Assembly: GCA_973895155.1 (NCBI GenBank)
Contig: OZ316895.1
Coordinates: 7,378,001-7,442,000, forward strand
Direction: 5' to 3'
Source: Marsupella aquatica
Lineage: Eukaryota; Marchantiophyta
DNA: 64,000 nucleotides
The notes below the pieces were generated by a model, which worked only from the letters and a program-made list of their open reading frames with translations, made no database searches and had not been told where the DNA came from. Position numbers and translations under genes: made by a program. Shown here in pieces: positions 1 through 11,707 of the stretch (positions within the stretch are counted from its first letter, which is position 1; each line of letters starts with the position of its first letter).

Positions 1-2200
1 CCCAGACAGTACAGTCTAGTGTGCTTAAGTGCAGTTTGTGGTTAATTAATTGCAGGCCCCGTGTAACCTCTCCTACTATTACAGCGCTTTCCTTTGGAAA
101 ATGCACCAAAAAACGTACTGTATATAAGTGCAGTCCATCTATAAGTGTACAAATCCTCAATGAATCGCTCGGAAATGTACTCCCTCTTGACCAGAAGGCA
201 TATGTCCGTCACGCAATGCTGCTAACTACTTCTAAAATGCCCCTACAAAAAGCTTTCGTGCTACAACCCACACTGAATCAATGGTACATATCGAATTATC
301 CCGCAAAAATGTATCTAGATTGCATTGTAAAGTGCAGCCAAAATGCATATGCGGTTGCTAGGGCGGTTAGCCATGCAACGTATTGGTAAGCAGCGCATCT
401 ATCAAACAATAGTAATTTCATGCATTGACTAGTTAAATTCAGGTTCAAGATATGATGAGTCAGCTGCATGTGACCTGACAACACATATGAGAAAGTTCGT
501 AAGTGATTTCTGCACTTATTGGGTAGTGCAACAATATATACACATGCGTAAAAGTACATCAAGCATATATAGTGTCCATTATAACAAAGTACATATACCT
601 TCGCTAAGTGCAGGCTCGGGGATCTTCGCGGGAGCCTGCAGGCACTTCAAGTTGGTGGACTCTACCTGCCAATACTGGTTCACACTTTACACATCTGCCC
701 CGAGCTAGATAACTACATTGCAAATTACAAACCAAAAATGCAGGGAGTACTTTAAAGCTAAGACCAGCAACACATTTATAGCTTGGATGTATCGTCCGTC
801 ATTCAAAACAGAGTGAAAGAATCTGTTGAAAAGCAAATCCTGCATGAAGGCGCACGAGGAAGTACAGGGAAGTGTAGATTCGCCGTTCAGGGAGAGCTAG
901 CTACATCGATCACAACTCATCGAACAGTTCTCTTGTCCGTTGTTTTCTACGTTGTAATTCACCTTTCCTTTGACTCAAGCAAGGAGGTCATTCCTTCGAA
1001 GTTTAATTTAAAGGAATCGCAGCTAGACTGCCTGCTTTGTTTTTCCGTCTCTTCCAGTATAATTCACGAAGACGTGTCGCTCAATTATTCTATTGGTCGG
1101 TTACGTTGAATGCAATCCGAACTTGATTTCGATGTTGTATACGTAGCCGTTTGACTTCTACCATGTTCACTTGTATATATAATTGAGTTTCCCTTTTTGA
1201 ACTGTAAGTAGAATCGGGTGTTCAAGTTCATGCAAAGAACGCAGCTGAAATATCTTCCACTCTTCGATGTTTCGTTGAGGTCGCTGAGGGATGGTTCACT
1301 CATTTCAGGGCCGGTTGAAAGTTTCCGTCAGCGAAACGAATAAGAGCTCCTACAGTATTGTCACCATTCTCGATCAGAAACAATTCCACACCAAGAAATC
1401 AGATTGATTTTGTGGCGGTGATTGAATGATGCATGCACGCTCGCCAATTTGGACTCTTAGCAGTGAACTGGGGAATTGAACCTGGATGATCACATCGATG
1501 CGCTCCGTTGAACTGAACAATAGATATGTGGAGGAGATCTGATCCAGCAAGCGCAAGGACCCATCAGAGAAGAAGCATACCAGCTTGGATGCAGAGATCA
1601 TCAGTCAATCATCGCTACTGCTAGATTCGAAGCTGGTCGAATGTCCATCAAGATGTGATCCTCTCTGCTGTTTAGCCCGTCGTCAAGTTTTCGGCCGCAT
1701 CGAGAAATCGAAAGCACTACTGTAGTGCAAATTGAGACAGTCGAATGCCTGGCTCGGTTAGAAAGGAGATGGACGAGGTTCTGTTGAGCACCAATTCGTT
1801 TCTGTTTGTACATTGGAAGCTCAATGTCCAGTCAGGTTCGATTGAATACCTTTCTACTGGTGTGCAGTTTCACCTATTTCATGCACATCAAGATCGAAAT
1901 TCCACCGGAAAGATCATCATTTTCAGTGGCTAGAATCTAACTACTTGTAAACTGCAACCGGAGGAAGTCTAATGCCTGTCTCGCTTAAAAACGGGATGGA
2001 CGAAGTTCTGTCTTTCGCCAAATCTTCGTAGAAAAGATACTCCGCTTCAAAATCATGGAGGCTGAACTCGGCTTTCTGATTGTCCCTGCGATGGAGAACT
2101 AGAGATCAGAGGTGAGAGTCTAGCCTGGCCGTTGACTTTCAAGCAAGAAATTAAACTTCAATCAAGCATAATGCTTCAATCAAGCTTTTTGTATTTATCA
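1..2200. other. Intergenic, no gene recognised
   Basis: No open reading frame here has a recognisable domain or a convincing exon structure. The left 700 bases contain four exact copies of the octamer TAAGTGCA or its complement, the same motif that is dense at 50.2-51.2 kb. A roughly 45-base segment at 1740-1785 recurs in diverged form at about 1967-2012, so part of the stretch arose by local duplication. Nothing else could be assigned. Confidence 0.5.
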
Positions 2201-2203
2201 TGA

Positions 2204-3427
2204 TCATCGGCGTATATGGTGTGATGTGGCCAGCCACGGATCTACATACCGATAATGATGACTATGGTTCAAGGATTTGCCGAACCCAAAAATGTCCACC
2301 TTCTCGCAGATCCCTAGGGCGAGAACGACAGCTTGCAAACCAGATGAATAGTGGAACTCGACCGAGCTATGATTCTTAGCCCAACTTCGAATGGGATTGC
2401 CTGTGACCTCCACGTAATCTTTCAATGAGTACCATTTGATCAGCCTGTTGCAAAGAGCGTCAAATCGCGGATCTGTGACAACCACAGGAGAATCGTAGTG
2501 GTGCTCGCAGAAGGCAATGTCCAGAAGATGCTGGACTTGGCAAAGGTATAGGATAATCGGTATACTTCCGTAGGGATGGCAGTGGCAATTCTGCCTGAGA
2601 GAACAGTCCTTGTAGACGTTGCTATTGATAAACGAGACACTTGTCTTTGAGCCCACGAAATCTTCAAACCCCTTCACGTTCGCATTGTTTAGACGAATTA
2701 CGACATCGTGGTCGTCGATGAGAGATCCGAGTCTCTGAGCGCTGAGAAGTGACCCGCTGTTGCCAACAACTGCACAACTTTTGTAGCGGTCGGCCTCTCC
2801 GTTAGCAATTGGGCCTTGTGGATTTCCTTGCAGACTGTAAAATTTGTCTATGATCTTCTTGATGTTCCCCAAGAGCTCCCCGATCACAAGCCGGTCGAGC
2901 CTCTTTCTTCGAGACCAAGCCCGTAATAACTGACGAAATCGGGGCCAATAGACGTCGTATTTCGGACCCTGGACTTGAAACACCCAGTTAGGCATAACCT
3001 CATTTCGGCTCCGACCTCTGTGAGCCATTGGTCTTTGGTACCTCCATTTGAACAGACGAGAATTTATATGCAAATTGTTGGTTCCTTCGGACAAGAGCAT
3101 TTTGATCGTCTGCGTCTGCTGTTTCTCGGTTGGGTCTATAGCGGCATACGCAAGAAGGGTCTCGTTCAAGCTAGCCAGCTTATTCTCGCTGTCCCACAAA
3201 TAATCAAGATTGATAGCATCCGGATGCCTACTGAGCATGACAAGCTGCCTAGGTGGAATTATTTGCACATTCTTTTCAGATACTATAATAAGGGGATAGA
3301 CCATAGACATCAAACTTGCAATTGCTAGGATATAGATGAGGAGCCGCAATCTTAAAAGCAACGAAGAGGATGGACGGATTTTTGCAACAGCCCTCTCAAT
3401 CAACTGATTGTTCTTCACCCGGGCCAT
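2204..3427 (-). CDS. GT29 sialyltransferase-like Golgi glycosyltransferase
   Basis: This is a single-exon gene for a type II membrane protein of glycosyltransferase family 29. The ATG at 3427 is chosen because the frame stays open upstream to 3601 without another in-frame ATG, and the protein then starts with a short basic tail followed by one hydrophobic anchor (about residues 25-49). The C-terminal half carries sialylmotif L (starting CAVVGNSGSLL, about residues 218-264, with DDHDVVIRLNNA), sialylmotif S (SSGLQAVVLALG, then DIFGFGKSL, about 361-384) and a motif-III-like HHYR. Plant GT29 proteins sit in the Golgi; their substrate is not sialic acid in most cases studied, so the donor is open. 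The frame ends 18 residues after HHYR, about where motif VS (HxxxxE) should be, and no in-frame HxxxxE is seen. The C-terminus may be truncated or frameshifted, or may continue in an exon not recognised. A short upstream ORF (ATG GAG AGA TGA) lies in the 5' leader. Confidence 0.8.
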   Translation of the reverse strand: MARVKNNQLIERAVAKIRPSSSLLLRLRLLIYILAIASLMSMVYPLIIVSEKNVQIIPPRQLVMLSRHPDAINLDYLWDSENKLASLNETLLAYAAIDPTEKQQTQTIKMLLSEGTNNLHINSRLFKWRYQRPMAHRGRSRNEVMPNWVFQVQGPKYDVYWPRFRQLLRAWSRRKRLDRLVIGELLGNIKKIIDKFYSLQGNPQGPIANGEADRYKSCAVVGNSGSLLSAQRLGSLIDDHDVVIRLNNANVKGFEDFVGSKTSVSFINSNVYKDCSLRQNCHCHPYGSIPIILYLCQVQHLLDIAFCEHHYDSPVVVTDPRFDALCNRLIKWYSLKDYVEVTGNPIRSWAKNHSSVEFHYSSGLQAVVLALGICEKVDIFGFGKSLNHSHHYRYVDPWLATSHHIRR

Positions 3428-3601
3428 GATGGCAATGTTGACTGCTCCCACTTCAGCACCAACAATACGAACAATCTGCGGCACAATTTCATGCAAATCA
3501 TCTCTCCATACCGATATCTGTTCCGACCCCTGAAAACCTGTAAAATAACCGATTTTTATGTCGGTTTGTAGCACAGGTTGGATAAATTTCCGTAATTTCA
3601 A

Positions 3602-5900
3602 TTAATGAGGAGCGACAGAGATATGAATTAACCAAGCCAGTCTGACGACAACCCCATGGGATGAACTAAGTATGCACACTTCGCTCCCAATACTTCTTTG
3701 TAAGAAAGCGAAGAACAGCGAGACGACACTCGCAATATTTAGTCAACCGCAGTAATTAAGCTCAGATGCTTAAGTTAGTATGAACATTCGGCCATTTGAC
3801 TTGAATGACAGTGCCTGTTCAGTTTTCGTCTTCAAAGCCGTACAGGACAAACTAAGGATTTGTAGTTGTTTCAGGAATGTGGAATAGCTTCTGCTCCATA
3901 TAGTTGATATGATTTCCAACTCCAGTGAAAAGTGCTTTCTCTTCACAAGAACATTTTTTGGGGCAATGGCATCAGTATTGAGCTAGTAGTTGGTATAATT
4001 TCAAACTTCAGTGAAAAATGCTTTCTCGCCAGCTAGTCTTCCAGCTAGGTCTCGCATCATCAATTTGTAACAAAGCCCACATAACTACCACAACTGCCCC
4101 CTATAAAGGGGTAGGGCAGTAGCTCTCATTGCAAATTGCACAAGTTCAGGGATGGGCTATGAGTTACACAAAATTAAGGTGTTGAGTGAAACATTTTTTA
4201 TTAGCAAGTGTTTCCACCTTTTACCATAGGACAGGAGTGAAGTGTAGTGAGGGAGGGAATGGGGCTTATATTGTGGCAGGTGTGGTTTTGGGCATGGACA
4301 GGTGGAAAGCCCTTAGCCATCGATTCAAAGAAACAAATCGTGACGGAAACAGAGCAAATAGTTTCCCCGTCTTCACCAGATGGATTAATGCCTCCGAAAT
4401 TCATCGATTGTGTCCATGCATGACGCTTGTGTAATCATCTTCACATACTTATCAGGAAGAAAACAAGAACTTGCGTTACACTAAAACTGAAGTGGCCTCG
4501 ACTTGGTGTAAGAGAGTCTTGAGCTAACCACTGTGTCTTCCCGGTTTTCCTAACACTGCAGAAACGATGGTTCCATTGGATTGGGGAAAACAATTATCCT
4601 ACTGCCCTCCTAGCTAGTCGATTCCCTATTGGCGTTGGCAACTGGTAATCCTAATTGGTCGTCCTCTCCAAAGGTATGGGTTGTACATGTTTAATTCCGG
4701 GTGACATCCTGGCACCTCTTGCACACTAGGGAATAGCCACTCAGGAGATAAGCGTGGGCACATTCTTTCCTGCGGACTCCAACTGACAATCGTCTAGAAG
4801 ATCAGAAATCTATGACCGTAGCTTTTCCTGTTATAACCTCCAGTGATCGTCGAGCATGGGAGTGGTGATCACTCTAATTGCAGTTCACTCTTTTAGTCAC
4901 ATTAATTGTATTAATTGTAGTGCTCCCGTCATAGATGAATAGCAAGCACAGAGGAGAATCACAACACACAATAGAGACCATAAACTGGGACTCAGTGACA
5001 TTAATAACACTGTGACGGGAGATCAATCATGTTTCGGAGGGTGATGAGGTTGGCTCTTGATCTAAGTCCCCGGCGGACAGCATGAAGGAAAGTGGACCAG
5101 GCCTCCGAGAGAAAGCAGTAAGAAGCAGACTTGAAGTAAAGATATTGAACATCAAACTTTCATACAACGTAAATTAAATCGCAAACATCTATCTTCATGA
5201 CCATTTGAATTTAAGTCATTAATATGAAACTTGATCTCACAACAAAATAATCATGTTGTCTGCCTCACTTGTGGATGAAGCAAAAAAATTGAAGTTCGTA
5301 GTTGATAGCTGAATATTCCTACGATAGTCCTTGCCACTTCGCTGAATGTAGCCACAGTTCAATTCTGCTGGAAATTAGTGCAGACTGAGAAACAAGAGCA
5401 CAATCATTGTGATCTCTACTCCAATTGCGACGATCTAATACTCCTCTTGCTCTGCTGGGTCTTTCCCTGCCAGATATTCCCATGAACATCCCTGTCCGAT
5501 TCTACAAATAAAGCCTGATTCAGTTTCAAAAATTGATTTGACATGCTCCTGTATGGTATCTTGCTGACTGGAATTGAAGAAACGAAATTTACAAACTAAC
5601 GGCATAGGGAGTATGTTTCATAACTTTCATTTGCCCGTTAACAATGTAACTAATGTGATTCCTAATAAGAAAAAAAGCCATACAATTATTGTGAGCCACT
5701 CTAATTTTGGTGTCACACTAAGTCTTCACTGACACTAATTAAGGTGGACAGTATAGCCAGCTATTCCCACAACGAAAGCAATTGATCACAAGTGATCTTT
5801 CTGAAATCATGCAACAACTGGACGTTTTATATTGAAGCTCACATGAATCATTACCCGGCCCTTGATTCTGAGTTTAAGGACACTATGCTTCTCACATATT
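3602..5900. other. Intergenic upstream of the GT29-like gene
   Basis: No gene was recognised. The first few hundred bases should hold the promoter and leader of the minus-strand GT29-like gene; a splice-acceptor-like sequence (TTTTACAG on the minus strand, about 3540) upstream of its ATG hints that the leader may contain an intron. A phrase of about 60 bases around 3886-3945 recurs in diverged form around 3980-4030. Confidence 0.4.
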
Positions 5901-5905
5901 CCCCG

Positions 5906-6037
5906 TTATATTATAATCTCTCAATAAAGGTCCTCAGTCGGTAATCGTCAGCTAGTTACCGGCGGCTTTCCAGATCGACGAGCAGGAGATCGAGGAGAAT
6001 GGCACGATCGAAGCATCTATTTGGTTGTATCTTTCCG
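5906..6037 (+). other. Possible promoter plus 13-codon first exon (weak)
   Basis: A TATA-like stretch at 5906-5917 is followed about 80 bases later by an ATG (5999-6001) opening 13 codons, MARSKHLFGCIFP. These run directly into a strong donor, G/GTAAGTACG, with exon end 6037. The following sequence has a duplicated 30-base phrase (about 6053-6087 and 6091-6120). No downstream exon could be paired with this donor, so it may be a gene start, a non-coding RNA or chance. Confidence 0.2.
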
Positions 6038-6759
6038 GTAAGTACGCAATTGAGAGGTGAAGTTAATCGAGTCAAATCAAGTAGGCCATGAGAGGTAAAG
6101 TTACTCGAGTCAAATCAGGCTGGGATGGGAATGAATCGCGTGTTGCAGTTCGGATTCCCGTGCACTGTCAATATATTCTCGTTTGCAAATGATTAGGACC
6201 AAACCTGGCTTACTTCGACGACCGCCTCACGGAGTCAGTAAACTTTAATTTACTTCATGCGATGGCTTGTCAGTTCTCTTTCGACATGTCCGGAGTTCAT
6301 TGCGTTCTTGATCCGATCTTCGATATTGAAGTGTTTCTTCCGATCTATCTTCGCTGTCTTGTGTACATATTCAGTATCAATTTCCATAAATTATCAAACG
6401 GCCATGACAATGTTGGCTAAAGGAACTTGACATGATACCACTCTATGAATAAGATAGTCGCAAAATTTCATGGCCTAGTGATCCATTAATAAAAAAAATG
6501 ATCACTTGAAACGGATTGCGTGAAGGCACGAACTCCACTGTGTTGAAACAAGATATATGGCTTGGAGGTAACATCCTGGGATTCCAGTCCTCTTGACCAG
6601 CGAGTCAATCTAGCTCTAGCTCTGGACCTCGTCGTCTATCAAGCACATCCAGAACACGCGCGTACTACATCACATGTGAATCCATCAGAATTTCTTGGGC
6701 CAAACGAAAAACATGGGCACCTACACACAGATTTTCCCTCGGATCGATCTGCTCGAAAC

Positions 6760-7140
6760 TTCAGAGAAGCGTCCGACGTAAGACCGAAACTAGCACTATT
6801 CAGTTCTGAACAACATCAGAAACTGGATGGTGAGATGGACCCTTTTAGTCCCTGTTCAATGTCACAATAATTGCGTGTTGGAACTTTCACCGGCTAGCAA
6901 TTCAACCTAGGAGAGGCATCCGAAGTAAAATCAAAACTCGCATCATTCAGCATTTTCAACCATACTAGTTTTGAACAACATCACTAAGTGTATCGTGACG
7001 TGGACTCCTTAGTCTCAGTTCAATGGCACAACAATTGCAAGTTGGAACTTTCAAGGACATGGACTTACGAATTGAACACCTAGCACTTCCTGTGCTCTAA
7101 GGCTGAGCTACAGACCTTTCACGCTTGCACCACCTCAGGT
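6760..7140 (-). repeat. tRNA-derived SINE-like copy with duplicated body
   Basis: Read on the minus strand, 7112-7095 gives a box-A-like TAGCTCAGCCTTAGAG and 7079-7068 a box-B-like GTTCAATTCG, spaced as in a tRNA gene and followed by a non-tRNA body. The body is present twice: about 6903-7060 and, diverged, about 6760-6895. The second copy ends with a fragment of the same head (TTGAATTGCTAGCCGG in minus orientation, 6889-6904). This is what two tandem or successive insertions of one tRNA-derived SINE would look like. The head does not fold as an intact tRNA. Confidence 0.45.
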
Positions 7141-7234
7141 TGAAGTGTGGGTTTTCCAGCAGACACCTTCCCTTGAGTCACACTTGTTTCAAAAGAATTC
7201 TGGATCTTTGGCTTATCATGTAGGCAGTTTTAAC

Positions 7235-7315
7235 AACATTGCCGGCTAGGAATTGAAGCTGCCTAGTAAGTTTACATCAGAGTGTCTACCATTGAGCTAG
7301 CTACGCCTGCACCAT
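7235..7315 (-). repeat. tRNA-like SINE head
   Basis: On the minus strand, TAGCTCAATGGTAG (7302-7289) matches the Pol III box A and CTTCAATTCC (7258-7249) is close to box B. The two are about 30 bases apart. The segment lacks a complete cloverleaf, so a SINE head or tRNA pseudogene is more likely than a functional tRNA gene. Its neighbour at 7068-7112 has the same organisation. Confidence 0.4.
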
Positions 7316-9425
7316 CTCTAGTTCGACTCTGGTTCATTTCCAAGAATGATTAATAAATTGTGTGTACCCTCATCTCATTGTAAGGTTGTGTATGAAACAA
7401 TTACGCACATCTGCATAATGGATGGGGATCTACAATTATGGAGGTTCTGGATAATGGATGGGGATCTACAATTAGCAAGCTAGTCCACAGTACATGCCAG
7501 TAAGTGTGACGTCCAGGGAAAACACATACCTTTTTTATAAGGCAAAATTTCAATTTTTTTACTGGCCATATATCAAGTTGACAATGACATGCTTCATTTT
7601 AGTCTAAAAAACGATTGCGCAAGTCAACTCGATCGACTGGTAATCTAAATAATTATGTAACTTGTCTGACTTCGTTTAGAAAAACCTTAGCAGTTCCAAA
7701 CTGTAGGTTTGTTTTAATAATTGTCTACATCTTTTAGTAAGAATGTTTTAATCAGATTATGTACAAAATGATCAAATTCAACCAAAAATTGTAAAGAAGA
7801 AATTCGTTTTTTAAGTGGAATAGCCCAGTTTTCTGAACTTTATTTTTTGTTACAACCAACCTTAGTTAATGTCAATCAAGTAAACATGTGAATATAAAGC
7901 CCAGATGGACCCTCGGATGGACCAAAGCCAGGGCTTAGTGGTGTGAAGCTTGGATGGACTGGTGCATAATGTCTGAAAAGCCTTTACAGTTTGTACTGAA
8001 ATAGGGACTGAAATGTGACTTGTAAATGGGCTCCTGACAGTTGGCAGCCAGTGGGGCAATCTACTGCTCTGTCCAGTAAAACAACTCCACTTCGCTAAGT
8101 AGCAAAGTTAGTCCCTAGCTAGCCAAAACCTTGTTAATAAAATCCATTTTGGGGACTCCTCTTTTGGCTATTGAACTTGCAAGCCATCTCGAGTCTTACT
8201 AACATACACTCAAAACATATAAAAGTGAGAAAAAAACAAAATGAATTAAAAACCACTAGTGACTTGCTAACAATAATTTCCTCTCTATAAAAATTTCCTG
8301 GTTGCTTGCATCATACAATACCTCCAGCCAGTTTGAATGAGTTTACCCTGTGGTAAGTTGCCTTACAAATTGCTGCTCATGCCCAAACTACTCAAGAAAT
8401 TCTTCACAAAAGTGACACGTCTAACTTCCCTAAAGTGATCATGATTTATCCCTCATGCCCTAACTACTCAGGGCATCCTTCACAAAAGTGAACAAATCAT
8501 TGCCAGTTGGCTTAAATAGTATTTGATCATTCTCACACCAATGAAGCAAATGAACACATCTCCCTATGATCTCACAAATTATAAAACTTTGTCAGAGAAT
8601 AGATTAAACATCAAAAGCTATGCTGAAAATTTTTGACATTACATAAAGATCTAAAGTTGTCAAGCACACTTGTAGACTACCAAAAACCAGCAGTTTATAA
8701 TTTGTCAACTGAAGAAGTCACTCCTGGAAAAACCATTTGCTGTGTCCTTCCAAAAGCACCAGTCACTTTCTGTTTCCAGCCTAAACTGACCGATGAGTTT
8801 ATGTAGTCCATGTCAATGGGTAGGACAACATGCAACCTTTATATTCATAAAAATGTAGAGGCCATGACAGGGTTGTCCATGCGAGTTGCCACATACAAGG
8901 TCTCAGACTTGGTAAAATTAGCACCCCTGTCTATTATAATTTAAGAGATGTTTATCTGAGAGAGTCTTAGTCCATGATTGGGAGTTGCCACTTACAAGGT
9001 CTCAGACTTCATGAGACAGATTTCTTGAACATATCCTAGAACTTATCACAATAAACTGACTCTTCTCTGAAAGTAAATAAAGGTGAGAACAAAGAAAATC
9101 TAGAAACACAAGATCACGCCCCAGAGTGATAGTTTGAGGCTTCACTCTAGACAAATGCATGCCTTGAGAGTAGCATCAGATAGCCATGTTAAAGTCCATG
9201 GGAGTTAATTGCCAAATGGTAACAGTCCACAGTGACTTACAATTCATGAGCAATGCAAGAATTTATCACATTGCTGAATAGCTGGAGGCAGCCACAAAAT
9301 TACAGTGGACTCGTTACTTTTGTGGGAGCATCTATAGTATGATCAAAACCTGTTGTAGAGACTTGATTCCACATTCGAGTTTTTAGGATGTGAGAATGGC
9401 ATGAAAGAAAAGAATCAGGAGTGAG
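7316..9425. other. Intergenic, low-copy and locally duplicated DNA
   Basis: No gene was recognised. Short local duplications occur: a roughly 30-base phrase at 7417-7440 repeated at 7452-7475, a phrase containing TTCACAAAAGTGA repeated about 75 bases apart (8400-8500), and a phrase with AAGGTCTCAGACTT about 97 bases apart (8885-9010). These are diverged and lack transposon ends. Confidence 0.4.
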
Positions 9426-9433
9426 CCTACACA

Positions 9434-9702
9434 CTCGGGGGTTTCACTTCCACAAAAATGACATATCACATGCGACGAAGGATAGGGTTATTTTATTGGT
9501 TCTAAGAGAAGACTTAAGAATTTTTGTAGAAGTACAATAGGGTCTTTTAAATTCAACATTAGGGTCTTTGTAATCCAATATTCCAAGAATATTCCAACTT
9601 AATAGGGGTTAATTTTATTTTTTAAAACTTACATTTTAGGGGGTCGGAGGCCTAAAACCGTCGTAGGTGATGGGGAGGTCCCCATATAGTGAGACCCCCA
9701 AG
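9434..9702 (+). mobile_element. MITE, 8-bp TSD (hAT-like), copy A
   Basis: A 269-bp non-autonomous DNA transposon. It begins CTCGGGGGTTTCACTTC and ends TAGTGAGACCCCCAAG, which are imperfect terminal inverted repeats. It is bounded by a perfect 8-bp target duplication CCTACACA (9426-9433 and 9703-9710). An 8-bp duplication points to a hAT-type transposase acting in trans. There is no coding capacity. Four more copies lie at 17,501, 25,579, 27,335 and 30,803. Confidence 0.88.
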
Positions 9703-9710
9703 CCTACACA

Positions 9711-10130
9711 GTTGAAGGGCTACCTACATTTAATCCAAATGAATGAAAATCAAATGGAAATCTAGAAAAATTCAAGGGGGTTGTTTGAGATCACTTTAAG
9801 TAGATGAAGTTATACAGATTGAATGGACCTGCGTTAAAGCAATTAGAGCATAAATAATTACCTATGAAAAACAAAGTAGAGCACCTTTAATACATTTGAT
9901 CAGGTAGATGCTTAGGGGGATGAGCTCCACTCGTGGAAACCCGTTTGGGATATATGTCATGGCGTACCAGTGAGGGAAGTAGTGTGAAGGCCCCTTTTGT
10001 GTCCCAATTTATTAATTGCAGTGGTGGGTCAAAACAAATACTTTAATTCTAGGACAATAATTAACTGAACAATGAACGTACAGCTTAGAAAAGGTGCATG
10101 CACACAAGGCTTGCCAAACTTGGGGGCCAG
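9711..10130. other. Short intergenic stretch before the copia element
   Basis: No gene or repeat was recognised between the MITE and the copia target duplication. Confidence 0.4.
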
Positions 10131-10135
10131 GACGG

Positions 10136-10553
10136 TGGGTATTTACTCTTACGTCTAGGTTAGGTATGACGTGGTTGGTACAACAACGTGGGTTGGTACA
10201 ACTACGTGGTTAGGTACAACTACGTGATTAGGTACAACTATGTGGTTAGGTACAACTACGTGATTAGGTACAACTATGTGGTTAGGTACAACTAAGTTGC
10301 ACACTATATCATAAGAGGCATGTGTGCTTGGAGAGGTAGAACCAAAGCTCATTGTTATGGAGCCACTTGAGAGATAGGGAGAGCTTACACTGTGGAGACT
10401 CGGTATAGCCGACGGGCTTAGAGTTCAGTAAAGCTCTCTTGTGTGTTCCCGTGGACGTAGCCTCAAGGAGGTGAACCACGTATCTCTTGTGTCGACTATT
10501 GTGCGTTGGATGGTTCATGGGCTTGCCGTTGCGATCGTCGTCTATGCTCAACA
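10136..10553 (+). repeat. 5' LTR of the copia element
   Basis: A 418-base LTR ending CTCAACA. It starts TGGGTATTTAC right after the target duplication, whereas the 3' LTR starts TGTTGGGTATTTAC, so three bases are missing at the outer edge. U3 holds about seven tandem copies of an 18-bp unit (type GGTTAGGTACAACTACGT) at 10171-10297, upstream of a TATA-like CTATATCATAAG near 10312. Such tandem arrays in copia U3 regions are often enhancer-like; that role here is inference. Confidence 0.95.
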
Positions 10554-10554
10554 A

Positions 10555-10570
10555 TTGGTATCAGAGCATG
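10555..10570 (+). other. Primer-binding site (initiator tRNA-Met)
   Basis: TTGGTATCAGAGC directly follows the 5' LTR. This is the standard plant copia primer site, complementary to the 3' end of initiator tRNA-Met, from which minus-strand cDNA synthesis starts. Confidence 0.95.
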
Positions 10571-11707
10571 CTTGGGAGGTGACGTGTGTTCGTGACGGGA
10601 TTTCATGACGGTTTTTCCAGCGTTGAGTGTTGGTGGATTTTCCAGAGTTCCATCGCATGGAACTTGGAGTTTATGGGCTCAACGGATAGATCAGGGCAAG
10701 AGCTTTCTAACGGTGTGAAGAAATCGTTGAACGGAGCTCGTGGTGCAGAGAGATCTAAGTTTTCGTCGTTCTGGATTTTGTGAAGAAAGTTGGCAATCGA
10801 CTCGGAGGGAGAAGCGTCAAGTGTTTTGACTCAACGGAGAGATTGAGGCAAGACGATTGTTTTTGAGTCCGGGATTGGCTCTTTGATGCAAAGAGGAAGG
10901 CTAAGCAAAATCAATTACCTTGTTGGACTTGGTGACGGCACCAAGTGCAATTGATCAACATTCGTTGTTGACAAGGTACCATTTTTTTCTCTTTGAAAAA
11001 CTAATTCGAAATTGGCTATGGCAATTGAGAGAAATCTGTCATCTTTACCAATTTTTTTCTCCCTCGTTCTTTCCTCGTTTTGGGTGCTTCTTATATCGAT
11101 CTTCATCGCCTCGGAGTCTAGTTTCCAAATCTGAAATCGGATCTTGATTTCGTCAAAACCCGAGTGAGATATCTTGCGTTTGGTGTCGAGAGGTACATTT
11201 TGTCGTGTGTATTTTCTGCGCGCGCGACCAGATTTCGACAACGAAGGGTGGTAGGGGGTTTTGGGGGTTCGAGGACACATGTCAGCCCCTCGATTGTTCT
11301 TCCAAAATTCCCACAGGGCCTGTACAAGGGTCATAGAATATTCCAAAAAACCAGAGAGCTATTTTTTGACCGTCCGACAAAGATTTCATCCGCCGAACGG
11401 TAACTTTTTTGGTTATTTTTCGGCGAGGTCGTAGCCATTGAAGTTGGCAATGCAGCGCACCAATCACATCGCAATTCCGACAACGGGTTGTACTTGGTAT
11501 TTCGGTTATTCCCTGAGGTGGTCAAAACGGGGAAGTTTCCCAAGGTTTTACCCACCTCGACCGAAATTTGAATAACTTTTCCGTCAAATTTCGATTTCGA
11601 TTTTGGTTTTCAGTATTGGACTCCTAGCTTTGTGGGCTACGCGGCGGTGTTGAGTTTCGAGTTTTTTGAGAAGTTGTGAAAAACAACATTTTTTGTGACT
11701 TTCTCAT
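10571..11707 (+). other. Untranslated leader of the copia element
   Basis: About 1.1 kb between primer site and gag ATG with no long frame on the sense strand. It is T-rich in the second half. It is expected to carry packaging and dimerisation signals, none of which can be pinpointed by eye. Confidence 0.6.

Noticed and set aside
10155-10352. 65-codon frame made of VVVPNH-type repeats, seen in both LTRs
   Set aside because: It is the translation of the 18-bp tandem array in the LTR (18 is divisible by three), not a gene.
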